39,849 nucleotides of DNA, from contig CAJYJW010000032.1 in assembly GCA_913775025.1 (NCBI GenBank), forward strand, positions 1 through 39,849, read 5' to 3'. The translations under genes were made by a program, and so were the position numbers. This DNA is from an uncultured Sphingomonas sp. (GTDB lineage: Bacteria > Pseudomonadota > Alphaproteobacteria > Sphingomonadales > Sphingomonadaceae). Below, piece after piece: positions 15,399-23,429 of the stretch (its first letter is position 1; each line of letters starts with the position of its first letter). The notes under the pieces are model-generated. The model was not told the DNA's origin, did no database searches, and saw only the letters and a list, made by a program, of their open reading frames with translations.

Positions 15399-15820
15399 TG
15401 GCGTTCACCGGGCCGCTGGAGGATCGCGTTGCGATCCACGAACTCGTCGCGAGCTACGGCGATGCCGTCACCGGCCGCGACGGCGATGCATGGATCGACA
15501 ATTGGGCCGAGGAGGGCGCGGTGTGGAAACTGCCCGCCATCCCCGGTATGGAGCGGGTGGAAGGCCGCGAGGCGATCCTCGCCGCATGGCTCGCGGCAAT
15601 GCCGGGTTGGCCGACCCAGATCAATTTTCAGCGCTGCGGCGCGATCATGGTCGAGGGCGACCGTGCGCACGGCCATACCTACACCGATGAGCTCAATCTC
15701 GACGCGGCAGGCAACTGGGAACGCTGGCTGAACCGCTATGACGACGAGTGGGTAAAGCGCGACGGACGCTGGCGCTTCGCCAGCCGCAGCCTTACCGTGC
15801 TCGCGATACGGCCGGGGTGA
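15398..15820 (+). CDS. SnoaL/NTF2-like protein, possible oxygenase partner
   Basis: A 140-residue single-domain NTF2-fold protein: LEDRVAIHELVASYGDAVTGRD, WAEEGAVWKLP, GREAILAAW, and a C-terminal sheet RYDDEWVKRDGRWRFASRSLTV. Its start codon overlaps the Rieske stop (TGATG), so translation is coupled. Beta subunits of ring-hydroxylating dioxygenases share this fold, so it could be the small subunit of the oxygenase, though the sequence looks more like a free-standing SnoaL_4 enzyme. It differs clearly from the two domains of the tandem protein at 8642-9715, giving three NTF2-type domains in one island. Confidence 0.87.
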   Translation: MAFTGPLEDRVAIHELVASYGDAVTGRDGDAWIDNWAEEGAVWKLPAIPGMERVEGREAILAAWLAAMPGWPTQINFQRCGAIMVEGDRAHGHTYTDELNLDAAGNWERWLNRYDDEWVKRDGRWRFASRSLTVLAIRPG

Positions 15821-15836
15821 GGCACGACTAGGCTAA

Positions 15837-16128
15837 GAGTTTGTTTCAAAACTTACGCTGAGCGAGCGATGCGCCTGACGAGCGCCATCGCCGCGGCAGC
15901 GTAGAGGAAGGCAGTGGCGGAGCCTATCGTAGCTTCGAAGCCCTCGGCCATCCGCCGGTTTCGACCGAGCTAGGCGAAGGTCCGTTCGACGACCCAACGC
16001 CGCGGGTGGACGGTGAACCCGATCTGCCCAGCGATCTTGCGCACGATCTTCATATCGATCGAGGTGGCATCGCTGACCCGTGCGGCATTGTAGGCGCTGT
16101 CGGCGAACGCCTTGGCGACGAAGGGATG
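15837..16128 (-). mobile_element. IS5-family element, 3' remnant
   Basis: The minus strand carries the last part of an IS5-type transposase: KIVRKIAGQIGFTVHPRRWVVERTFA, then a TAG stop where Trp is expected, then LGRNRRMAEGFEATIGSATAFLYAAAAMALVRRIARSA and the natural TAA at 15853. The element end GAGTTTGTTTCAAAA begins at 15837, directly after CTAA, a target sequence typical of IS5 elements. The N-terminal two thirds and the other inverted end are missing. The element stops abruptly at about 16128 where a DUF262 gene fragment begins in the same frame. Confidence 0.82.
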
Positions 16129-16547
16129 CCGCTGCCGGGATTCCGGCAAGTCTTCGAACGTGAAGCCGGACAGGAGCGGCAACCCGTCGAGTTCCCCGAG
16201 CCTGAAGCCGCCGAGGACGAACTGCTCGATCGTGCGCAGCCGCTGAGAGCCGTCGACCATCTCCAGCTTCCCGCTCTCCGGTTTCTCCCAGAAGAAGAGG
16301 AGGGGATCGGCAGGCCCATGACGATCGATTCGATGAAGCGAGATTTGCGCTTGCCCTCTTAGGTGAACTCGCGCTGGTAGCCGGGCACCTCGAACTCGCC
16401 AGCGTGCATCTTGGAGGCAAGCAGCTCGACGGAATACTCGGTAAGATAGAAGTCGATGTGCCGCGACTGTTCGACAATCTGAGCCTCGGCCGCGGCCTTC
16501 ATGTCCTCGGTGATCGCCGACTGCTCCCGCGGTTGTCTCGCCACCAT
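16129..16547 (-). pseudogene. Broken DUF262 (GmrSD-type N-terminal domain) gene
   Basis: Pieces of a DUF262 protein are visible: SRHIDFYLTEYSVELLASKM, FEVPGYQREFT, then a TAA stop where Trp is usual, GKRKSRFIESIVMGLPIP, a one-base frameshift, PLLFFWEKPESGKLEMVDGSQRLRTIEQF and FEDLPESRQR. The DGxQR motif marks the ParB/Srx-like nucleotide-binding part used by GmrSD-type restriction systems and other DUF262 defence proteins. Downstream of this point the gene is replaced by the IS5 remnant, so its C-terminal domain is lost. It may be what is left of a defence gene carried by the island. Sequence further upstream to 16838 shows no clear gene. Confidence 0.78.
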
Positions 16548-16837
16548 AACCCCCTGTTCCGCCGCCAACTTCTCGGCCTCGGTCACATCGCCTATCCATA
16601 GGGCGCACGCCGTCCAGACGGTAGGGTCCAAGAAGCGCTTCGCCGCTAAAGGTGCATGGGTCATCGATGAGAGCAGATGGACGCGCGCTACGCAGCCGTC
16701 GGAGCCCCCCGGGGGAACGCCCACGTTCTAATGAATGGCTCAGTCTGTTCCCGGCTGGTTCAGCATGCTTATTCCCCATCCGTTACCCATGTAGCGTGGG
16801 CAACGGCGGATTTCTGCTGCTAAGTGCTTGATAATCC

Positions 16838-16874
16838 TTGGTGACCCCTACGGGACTCGAACCCGTGTTTTCGC
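16838..16874 (-). repeat. Right attachment site inside the intact tRNA-Glu
   Basis: This is the second copy of the 37-bp direct repeat shared with 6229-6265. It covers the 3' part of the complete tRNA-Glu gene. The 5' part of the tRNA, on the far side from the island, is unique, as expected when an element integrates into the 3' end and restores the gene. Confidence 0.85.
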
Positions 16875-16914
16875 CGTGAGAGGGCGACGTCCTAGACCGC
16901 TAGACGAAGGGGCC
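16839..16914 (-). tRNA. tRNA-Glu (anticodon CUC)
   Basis: On the minus strand a complete cloverleaf is readable: acceptor GGCCCCT pairing with AGGGGTC (one G-T), D arm CGTCTAGCGGTCTAGGACG, anticodon arm with loop CTCTCAC giving CTC, T arm ACGGGTTCGAGTCCCGT, discriminator A and encoded CCA. It decodes GAG. It is the insertion site of the island and remains intact. Confidence 0.96.
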
Positions 16915-17091
16915 GTCGGCGGAGCGGGCTCTTTGACGTGGGTGAGGCCGTTCGTCAAGCGGCTTACATTGCTTCTCGACGCTTGCGAACGCGATATGCC
17001 GTTACGTTAGACGTGAGGGAAGTCGACAAAAACGCCAGCACGTATTGCGGTTCGGGAAGCCGAGAATTTCGAACCCAGTGACGGCCGAAAA

Positions 17092-17166
17092 TGGTGGGCG
17101 TGGCAAGGATTGAACTTGCGACCCCTGCGATGTCAACACAGTGCTCTACCACTGAGCTACACGCCC
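17092..17166 (-). tRNA. tRNA-Val (anticodon GAC)
   Basis: Acceptor GGGCGTG / CACGCCC, D arm TAGCTCAGTGGTAGAGC, anticodon loop TTGACAT, T arm with GTTCAATCC, and encoded CCA. It decodes GUC/GUU. It begins 13 bases after the stop of the membrane patatin gene on the same strand, so both may share a transcript. Confidence 0.95.
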
Positions 17167-17179
17167 ACGGTGGCGGTCA

Positions 17180-19891
17180 CTAGCGGAGGGTTTCGGATCG
17201 CGCAACGGGTTTATCGCGTCCGCTGGCGATGCGCATCTTTCCGAGAAAGGCGGGGCCTGCCGCCCGTAGCAGACGATCGACCATGTCATGGCCGAGCTTG
17301 CGATAGCTTTCCCACTGCGCCTCATCGAAGAACTGATCGCTGGTCGCTTGCTGGGGAAAGGAGGGGTTCGCACGGGCGTAGGCGGCTACATCGAGGCTCA
17401 AGGCCGGGATCGGGCGCGGCTTCAGCCACAGGATGATGCAATCCTCTTGCTCTCCGGGAAAATGCGCGCGAAGCAGCAGGGCGAAGCGGCCGGGATCCGC
17501 CAGCCGGTCATGCCAGTCCGCGTCGGGGGCTGCGTTGAGGAAGTAGCGGGCGGCATCGCCCGCGATCTCGCGCATCTCTGCCTCGGGCAGCGGCTCGATC
17601 TCGCCACGCAGATCGAGCCGGGTCTTGCGGACAAGCTGCTCGAGATCCTCGAAGCGGTCGTCGGGATCGGCCCCGCCGTCGCTTACCAGGATGACGCCGA
17701 TACGCCGGTGCAGCAAGGCATAGGCGCCGCTGTTCTCGAAATGCCCGCCATCTGACAGATAGACCCGACGCCACGTGCGGGAATATCGCGCCGTCATCTC
17801 CTCGAATAGGAAGACGAAGGTGTCGAGCCGCCGTCCGATCCAGCGCGAAACAGTCGCCTTGTCTACGCTGGCGATGCGGCCGCCATGATCCCACCAATAG
17901 CCAAGCCGGAGGTTGGCGAAGGTGAGCGTCAACGCGCCGCCAAGCGACGTGAGCCGGCCCATGCCGGACGAGGCCGCCGCGCCCGATATCGCGATCCACT
18001 GCCCGATCGAAAGCGCTTCCGCCTGCGCCGCCCGCAGCGCCCGCCATCCGATCGGCGGCTCGCGATCGACGCTGATCCCATGTGGGCCGAGCAGCAGGGG
18101 CACGCCCTTGCGGTCTCGTTCGGCAATGCGCGATGCGGGCGCGATCGTCTCGTTCAGGGTGACGAGGGTGAGCGGGATGGGGGCGGTGGTGGGTATGGCG
18201 TAGAAAGCACGCGGTTCGATATGGTCGCAGGCGTCGCTTTCCGTCACGCGATGGCTCGCGCCGGTGCCGGGCGCTAGGCGGGCGAGGTTGGACGCGCCAA
18301 GATAGGCCCGCGTCAGCCGCGCGGCGTAGAGCTGATGCAGCGAGGATAGGTTGATAAAGCCCCGCGCCCGTCCCGTCATCGCGATGAGGATCGCGAGGAC
18401 GACGACCAGCGCCACGGTTGGCCTTGGGTCCAGCCCCGGCGCACCCCAGGCCGGTCCGACCCAGAGAACGGCCTGCACCGCGGCATCCACCAGCACCGCG
18501 ATGCCGCCATATAGCATCACGCCCGCGAAAAACATCGCGAGGCGGGCGTGACGCCGGATGATGGCCAACACCCTGCCGCCGGCACGCCCGCCGATCAGCG
18601 TATAAAGGCGATTGACGGCGAGTGCCGCGAGGGGGAGCCCCGCCACCGGGGCGATCCCCAAGACCCCCTCGGCGTTCCCGCCGGTGACATGATCGCGGAC
18701 GGCGAGCGCCAACCCGTCGCAGAGCCCGGCCGCGGCGAGCAGTAACGTCGCTATCCCGGCGGTCGTGAGCCGGGCCGTCAGCAGCCGGCGTATCTCCGCG
18801 GTGGGGTTGGGAAAGCGGCGTCGCGCACGCGTATAGGCCAGCAAGGCGATCGCGGCCGAGCCGGCGATATAAAGCGCCCCTGCCGCAAGGATCGGCCATG
18901 CGGGGATGCCGGCAGTGCGACGAATGGGAAGCGGCAGGCCATGGCTCGGCGCCCAGTCCGAAAGATCCCACAAAGCAAGACCCGTACCCGCCAGCAGCGC
19001 GACGACAGCGGTGGGCAGCGCCACCCATAGCAATCGCCGACGGGAGTCGAGGCGATCATCCACCAGCGCGGCGCCCAGCGGCTGCGGGTTGCTCCGCATA
19101 TTCTCGGTCATCCAATAGGCGAGGCCATAGCCGGCCGCGAAGATCGCGGCGCTGGCGGCCAGCAACAGCCAGGGGCTGAGGTATATCTGTCGCACCATGC
19201 CAGGCGCGCTCGCACCATGCGCTGGCGGCCAGGTCAGCATCGTCGCCCACGCCAACGCGTTGCTCAGGCCCAGCCCACGCGAGAGGCCGTGCAGTAACAG
19301 GGTCACGCCCGCGAACACCCCCGCCACGCCGATCGCGAACACATAGAGCATCGAAAGCCAGTTGCGGACCAGATAGGCGGCGGCGGTGGCGTAGTCGCTC
19401 GGTCCGTTCGGGGCGAGATAGCGGCTGTGCTCGCGCAGCCACCCGATGGGATTGCGGCACCGCCCGCCCGGTCCTGCGATCGTCGCATCCGCCGGTTCGC
19501 TTTCAAGGGCGGCCATGGCAAATGCATGTTGCGCGGCGATGCCGGGCGGAAGCTTGCCTTCGGGATCCTGCCAGCTCGGGCCACGCTGCGCGGGGGGCAG
19601 GAATAGGCCGCGGAGAAAGCCGCCCGTATAGCCGCCGCCCGATACGGTAGACATATAATCGAAGCGCATGAAAAGGTCGTGCGCGACGAGCGCCTGCACC
19701 AGCCCGAGCGAAAGCGTGGCGCTGCGGATGCCCCCGCCGGACAGGGCTATGCCGGCATGGCCGGTGCCGCTCCACCCTTCTGCCACGGCATCCGCCTGCC
19801 GCAGGGCGTCCAGCCGTCCGGCCAACGCCGTGTCGTCGATCGCGGGCTCGGCGCGGAAGCGTACGCCGGTCGCCGTCGTCTTGTCCGTCAT
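17180..19891 (-). CDS. Large membrane-bound patatin-like phospholipase
   Basis: A 903-residue predicted acyl hydrolase. The N-terminus has the patatin oxyanion motif SGGGIRSATLSLG (residues 51-63) and the nucleophile region MSTVSGGGYTGG with S84. Between about residues 170 and 510 lie roughly eight hydrophobic segments (for example LYVFAIGVAGVFAGVTLLL and WLLLAASAAIFAAGYGLAYW). After this the soluble domain resumes and ends with the catalytic Asp motif YLSDGGHFENSG (D714). The catalytic pair is thus split by a membrane bundle. Substrates are probably membrane or intracellular lipids; no partner gene is next to it. ATG at 19891; divergent to the peroxiredoxin operon across 150 bp. The family is clear; the physiological role is unknown. 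Confidence 0.88.
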   Translation of the reverse strand: MTDKTTATGVRFRAEPAIDDTALAGRLDALRQADAVAEGWSGTGHAGIALSGGGIRSATLSLGLVQALVAHDLFMRFDYMSTVSGGGYTGGFLRGLFLPPAQRGPSWQDPEGKLPPGIAAQHAFAMAALESEPADATIAGPGGRCRNPIGWLREHSRYLAPNGPSDYATAAAYLVRNWLSMLYVFAIGVAGVFAGVTLLLHGLSRGLGLSNALAWATMLTWPPAHGASAPGMVRQIYLSPWLLLAASAAIFAAGYGLAYWMTENMRSNPQPLGAALVDDRLDSRRRLLWVALPTAVVALLAGTGLALWDLSDWAPSHGLPLPIRRTAGIPAWPILAAGALYIAGSAAIALLAYTRARRRFPNPTAEIRRLLTARLTTAGIATLLLAAAGLCDGLALAVRDHVTGGNAEGVLGIAPVAGLPLAALAVNRLYTLIGGRAGGRVLAIIRRHARLAMFFAGVMLYGGIAVLVDAAVQAVLWVGPAWGAPGLDPRPTVALVVVLAILIAMTGRARGFINLSSLHQLYAARLTRAYLGASNLARLAPGTGASHRVTESDACDHIEPRAFYAIPTTAPIPLTLVTLNETIAPASRIAERDRKGVPLLLGPHGISVDREPPIGWRALRAAQAEALSIGQWIAISGAAASSGMGRLTSLGGALTLTFANLRLGYWWDHGGRIASVDKATVSRWIGRRLDTFVFLFEEMTARYSRTWRRVYLSDGGHFENSGAYALLHRRIGVILVSDGGADPDDRFEDLEQLVRKTRLDLRGEIEPLPEAEMREIAGDAARYFLNAAPDADWHDRLADPGRFALLLRAHFPGEQEDCIILWLKPRPIPALSLDVAAYARANPSFPQQATSDQFFDEAQWESYRKLGHDMVDRLLRAAGPAFLGKMRIASGRDKPVARSETLR

Positions 19892-20041
19892 GCCGCCCCC
19901 CGCGTCGCCCGGTTCGCTACCCTGATCGGCGGTTTCCTACGTTGCAATTCGGGAACGTCGCCAAATCGCTCGGCATTCCCTCGTTTCGCCATGAAGAATA
20001 TGCCGCTACGAGGAGCGGAATAGCCTATCGGGAGTGCCGTC

Positions 20042-20575
20042 ATGAAAACCCTGCTCGCCGCCGTCGCCGCCCTTGGCCTCGCCACGCCCGTGCTCGCCGC
20101 GCTGCCGGTGGGGGCGAACGCGCCCGATTTCGCCACGCAGGCGTCGCTTGCGGGCAAGCCGTTCGCCTTCCGCCTGTCGCAGGCGCTGCGCAAAGGGCCG
20201 GTGGTGCTCTATTTCTTCCCGGCCGCCTTCACATCCGGCTGCACGGTGGAGGCGCATGAGTTCGCCGAGGCGACCGATGCGTTCAACAAGCTGGGGGCGA
20301 CCGTGATCGGTATCTCGGCGGACGATATCGCCACGCTCAACAAATTCTCGGTCAGCGAATGCCGCAACAAGTTCGCGGTCGCCTCCGCCAGCCCGGCCGT
20401 CATCAAGGCGTATGACGTGAAGCTGCCGGTGATCGCAAAGTCGAACCGTACCTCCTTCGTGATCGCGCCCGACGGCAAGATCATCTACGCTTATTCGGCA
20501 CTCGGGCCGGCAGGCCATGTCTCCGGCACGATGGAGGCGGTGAAGGCGTGGGCCGCCGCCCATCCGAAGCGCTGA
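20042..20575 (+). CDS. Exported peroxiredoxin (BCP/AhpC-TSA type)
   Basis: A thiol peroxidase with a signal peptide (MKTLLAAVAALGLATPVLA) and a thioredoxin-like peroxiredoxin domain. The peroxidatic Cys is in FFPAAFTSGCTVEAHEF (near residue 65), and a second Cys in SVSECRNKF may resolve it. NRTSFVIAPDGKI is the conserved strand near the active site. It should reduce hydroperoxides in the periplasm. It heads a run of three genes on the same strand, 23 bp before the YdfG-like gene. ATG at 20042 follows GGGAG. Confidence 0.92.
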   Translation: MKTLLAAVAALGLATPVLAALPVGANAPDFATQASLAGKPFAFRLSQALRKGPVVLYFFPAAFTSGCTVEAHEFAEATDAFNKLGATVIGISADDIATLNKFSVSECRNKFAVASASPAVIKAYDVKLPVIAKSNRTSFVIAPDGKIIYAYSALGPAGHVSGTMEAVKAWAAAHPKR

Positions 20576-20598
20576 CCGCACCCTTTCGAGGACAGGAA

Positions 20599-21351
20599 AT
20601 GACTGATATCGCGCTGGTGACTGGTGCCAGCTCCGGCTTCGGCGCGGCGATCGCCCGGCGCTTTGTGGGCGAGGGGCGGCGCGTGATCGCCGCCGCCCGC
20701 CGGGTGGAGCGGCTTGACGCGCTGGCGGCCGAGCTTGGCGATGCGCTTTTGCCGCTGCCGCTGGACGTGACGGACGCGGAGGCGGTGGCCGCTCTGCCGG
20801 GAGCGCTGCCCGATGGCTGGCGCGATGTCGCGATCCTCGTCAACAATGCCGGGCTCGCGCTCGGCACCGCGCCCGCGCAGGAGGCACGGCTGGACGAGTG
20901 GGAGCGGATGATCGCCACCAACGTCACCGGCCTTACCCGGATGACGCACGCGTTGCTGCCCGGCATGGTCGCGCGGGGGGCGGGGCATGTCGTGATGCTG
21001 GGGTCGGTCGCGGCGAACTATCCGTACCCCGGTGGCAATGTGTACGGGGGCACCAAGGCGTTCGTGCAGCAGTTCGCGCTGGGGCTGAAATCCGATCTGG
21101 TCGGTACAGGCGTGCGGGTGACGGACATCCAGCCCGGCCTGTGCGGCGGCACCGAATTCTCACAGGTAAGGATGGGTGGCGATGCCGCGAAGGCGGCGGC
21201 GGTCTATGCCGGCACCACGCCCCTCTCTGCCGATGATGTGGCGGAGGCGGTGTCCTGGGTCGTCGGCCTGCCCGCCAACCTCAACATCAACCGGCTGGAG
21301 ATGATGCCCGGCGTGCAGGGCGCCGGCCCGTTTCGGATAGCGCGCGACTGA
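20599..21351 (+). CDS. ydfG: YdfG-like NADP-dependent SDR
   Basis: A 250-residue SDR that follows E. coli YdfG (3-hydroxy acid / malonic semialdehyde reductase, serine and threonine dehydrogenase) closely: LVTGASSGFGAAI, basic ARRVER after the second strand favouring NADP, ILVNNAGLALG, YPYPGGNVYGGTKAFVQQF with the catalytic Tyr/Lys, VTDIQPGLCGGTEFS, and NINRLEMMP. Start at 20599 has AGGA upstream; the ORF start at 20548 lies in the peroxiredoxin gene. The stop overlaps the MFS start (TGATG), coupling it with the transporter. Confidence 0.9.
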   Translation: MTDIALVTGASSGFGAAIARRFVGEGRRVIAAARRVERLDALAAELGDALLPLPLDVTDAEAVAALPGALPDGWRDVAILVNNAGLALGTAPAQEARLDEWERMIATNVTGLTRMTHALLPGMVARGAGHVVMLGSVAANYPYPGGNVYGGTKAFVQQFALGLKSDLVGTGVRVTDIQPGLCGGTEFSQVRMGGDAAKAAAVYAGTTPLSADDVAEAVSWVVGLPANLNINRLEMMPGVQGAGPFRIARD

Positions 21352-22634
21352 TGGGGGCGGCACGGGCGGGCGGGGCATCCACCCGGCGGATATTGGGCGC
21401 GAGCCTCGTCGGCACGGCGGTCGAGTTCTACGATTTCTATATCTATGCGACTGCCGCTTCGCTGGTGTTCGGGCCGTTGTTCTTTCCGGCGTCTTCGCCA
21501 TCGGCGCAATTGCTCGCTGCCTACGCCAGCTTCGGCCTCGCCTTCCTCGCCCGCCCTCTGGGGGCGAGCGTGTTCGGCCATTTTGGCGATCGGGTCGGGC
21601 GCAAGTCCACACTGGTCGCTTCGCTGCTCACGATGGGCGGCTGCACCACGGCGATCGCCTTCCTGCCAACCTACGGGCAGCTCGGCTGGTGGGCGCCGCT
21701 GCTCCTCTGCCTGTTGCGGTTCGGCCAGGGTTTCGGCCTCGGCGGAGAGTGGGGTGGGGCGGCGCTGCTTGCGGTGGAAAACGCGCCGCCGGGATGGCGG
21801 GCGCGCTTCGGCATGGTGCCGCAATTGGGGGCGCCGGTCGGTTTCATCGCGGCGAACGGCCTGTTCCTGATCCTCGGCGTGAGGCTGACGCCGGAGCAGT
21901 TCCGCGACTGGGGCTGGCGGTTGCCGTTCCTCGCCAGCGCGCTGCTCGTCGGCGTCGGCCTGTGGGTGCGCCTGAAGCTGACGGAGACACCGGTCTTTGC
22001 CGCAGCATTGGCCGAAGCGCCGCCGCCGAAGGTGCCGCTGGCCGAGGTGTTGCGCCATCATCTGCGTGAGGCGATCGCCGGGACCTTCGCCGTCGTCGCC
22101 TGCTTCGCCATCTTCTATATCGCGACGGCCTTCGCGCTGGGATATGGCACCACCACGCTCGCGATCCCGCGCGAGACGTTCCTCGGGCTGCAACTCGGCG
22201 CGATCCTGTTCATGGCCGCCGGCATCGTCGCGGCGGGCTGGCTGGCCGACCGGACGAACCCGCGCGGCGTGCTGATGGCGGGGTGCATCGGCACGATTCT
22301 GTCCGGCTTCCTGCTCGCGCCGCTGCTGGGGGGCGGATCGCCGGTCGCGATCTTCGCCTTTCTAAGCGTCGCATTGCTGGTGATGGGGTTCGTCTATGGC
22401 CCGCTCGGCGCGTGGCTGCCGGGGCTGTTTCCGGCGCACGTGCGCTACACGGGCGCATCGATGGCGTTCAACCTCGGCGGCATCATCGGCGGCGCGCTGG
22501 CCCCTATCGTATCGCAGGCGCTGGCCGATCGGGGCGGCCTGCCGCTGGTCGGCGTATATCTGGGCGTGGCGGGGGTAATCAGCCTCGCGGCTCTCGCGAG
22601 CCTTCAGAAACGCGCGCCCGATCCCGCCGGTTGA
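21351..22634 (+). CDS. MFS transporter, metabolite:H+ symporter type
   Basis: A 427-residue, 12-helix major facilitator of the MHS group (ShiA/ProP/KgtP-like). Signatures are GTAVEFYDFYIYATAASLVF in helix 1, FGHFGDRVGRKSTL in the 2-3 loop, and RFGQGFGLGGEWGGAALLAVEN in helix 5. The C-terminal half includes FVYGPLGAWLPGLFPAHVRYTGAS. These import organic acids or osmolytes with protons. Translation is coupled to the YdfG-like dehydrogenase, so the substrate may be a hydroxy acid, but this is only a contextual guess. Confidence 0.92.
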   Translation: MGAARAGGASTRRILGASLVGTAVEFYDFYIYATAASLVFGPLFFPASSPSAQLLAAYASFGLAFLARPLGASVFGHFGDRVGRKSTLVASLLTMGGCTTAIAFLPTYGQLGWWAPLLLCLLRFGQGFGLGGEWGGAALLAVENAPPGWRARFGMVPQLGAPVGFIAANGLFLILGVRLTPEQFRDWGWRLPFLASALLVGVGLWVRLKLTETPVFAAALAEAPPPKVPLAEVLRHHLREAIAGTFAVVACFAIFYIATAFALGYGTTTLAIPRETFLGLQLGAILFMAAGIVAAGWLADRTNPRGVLMAGCIGTILSGFLLAPLLGGGSPVAIFAFLSVALLVMGFVYGPLGAWLPGLFPAHVRYTGASMAFNLGGIIGGALAPIVSQALADRGGLPLVGVYLGVAGVISLAALASLQKRAPDPAG

Positions 22635-22700
22635 CATGTTGCCGGGGCGGTGCGGTTGCGCTAGGCGGGGCTGCTTTTTCGAGGGACTCCGAGCGACCGC

Positions 22701-23417
22701 ATGACCGCGTCCATCGCGCTGGTCGACGACGACCGCAACATCCTGACCTCCGTCTCGATCGCGCTGCAATCGGAAGGCTTCGTCGTGCGCGTCTATTCGG
22801 ACAGCGAGGCGGCGTTGAAGGCGCTGACCGACAATCCGCCCGATCTGGCGGTGCTGGACATCAAGATGCCCCGCATGGACGGGATGGAGCTGCTTCGCCG
22901 CCTGCGCGAACGAAGCGTTCTGCCGGCGATCTTTCTCACCTCCAAGGATGATGAGCTGGACGAGGCGCTAGGCCTCGCCATGGGGGCGGACGACTATATC
23001 ACCAAGCCGTTCAGCCAGCGCCTGCTGATCGCCCGCATCCGCGCGATCCTGCGCCGCGCCGAGGCGCGCGCCGTGCCGGTGGGGGAGGAAACGTCCACCC
23101 CCGCCGCCGATCCGGTGGTACGCGGCCGGCTGAAGCTGGATCCCGCCCGCCACCGGGTGGAGTGGAACGGGCAGGATGTGACGCTGACCGTCACCGAATT
23201 CCTGATCCTCGACGCGCTGGCGCAGCGCCCCGGCTTCGTGAAATCGCGCGATCAGCTGATGGATGCCGCCTATCAGGACGACGTCTATGTCGATGACCGC
23301 ACGATCGACAGCCATATCAAACGGTTACGACGCAAGTTTCGCAGCGTGGATGATGGCTTCAAGGCGATCGAGACGTTGTACGGCGTCGGCTATCGTTTCT
23401 CCGAGGATGCGACGTGA
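22701..23417 (+). CDS. chvI: Response regulator ChvI
   Basis: An OmpR/PhoB-type regulator, 238 residues. Receiver domain with acidic DDD at 9-11, phosphorylated D53 in [11 protein letters not shown], and K in YITKPFSQ. The C-terminal winged helix has [49 protein letters not shown] and [10 protein letters not shown]. The DNA-binding part and the gene order with ChvG and HPr kinase identify the conserved alphaproteobacterial ChvI, which responds to acid and envelope stress. The kinase gene follows after 12 bp. Confidence 0.93.
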   Translation: MTASIALVDDDRNILTSVSIALQSEGFVVRVYSDSEAALKALTDNPPDLAVLDIKMPRMDGMELLRRLRERSVLPAIFLTSKDDELDEALGLAMGADDYITKPFSQRLLIARIRAILRRAEARAVPVGEETSTPAADPVVRGRLKLDPARHRVEWNGQDVTLTVTEFLILDALAQRPGFVKSRDQLMDAAYQDDVYVDDRTIDSHIKRLRRKFRSVDDGFKAIETLYGVGYRFSEDAT

Positions 23418-23429
23418 GCGGGCAGGGCA

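Larger units (their letters stand above)
6229..16914. mobile_element. Genomic island inserted in tRNA-Glu, decayed at both ends
   Basis: The island is bounded by a 37-bp exact direct repeat of the tRNA-Glu 3' region, one copy at 6229 and one inside the intact tRNA at 16838. Just inside the left repeat are a truncated tyrosine integrase and an IS3 transposase piece. Just inside the right end are an IS5 remnant and a broken DUF262 gene. The cargo between them (P450, tandem SnoaL protein, SDR, TonB receptor, TetR, Rieske oxygenase, SnoaL protein) is not found in the flanking core-like gene sets. The integrase is destroyed, so the element should not excise on its own. Base composition looks somewhat lower in GC than the flanks by eye but was not calculated. 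Confidence 0.82.

Noticed and set aside
16922-17091. Additional tRNA or small RNA between tRNA-Glu and tRNA-Val
   Set aside because: No cloverleaf, hairpin-terminator pair or conserved motif could be seen.
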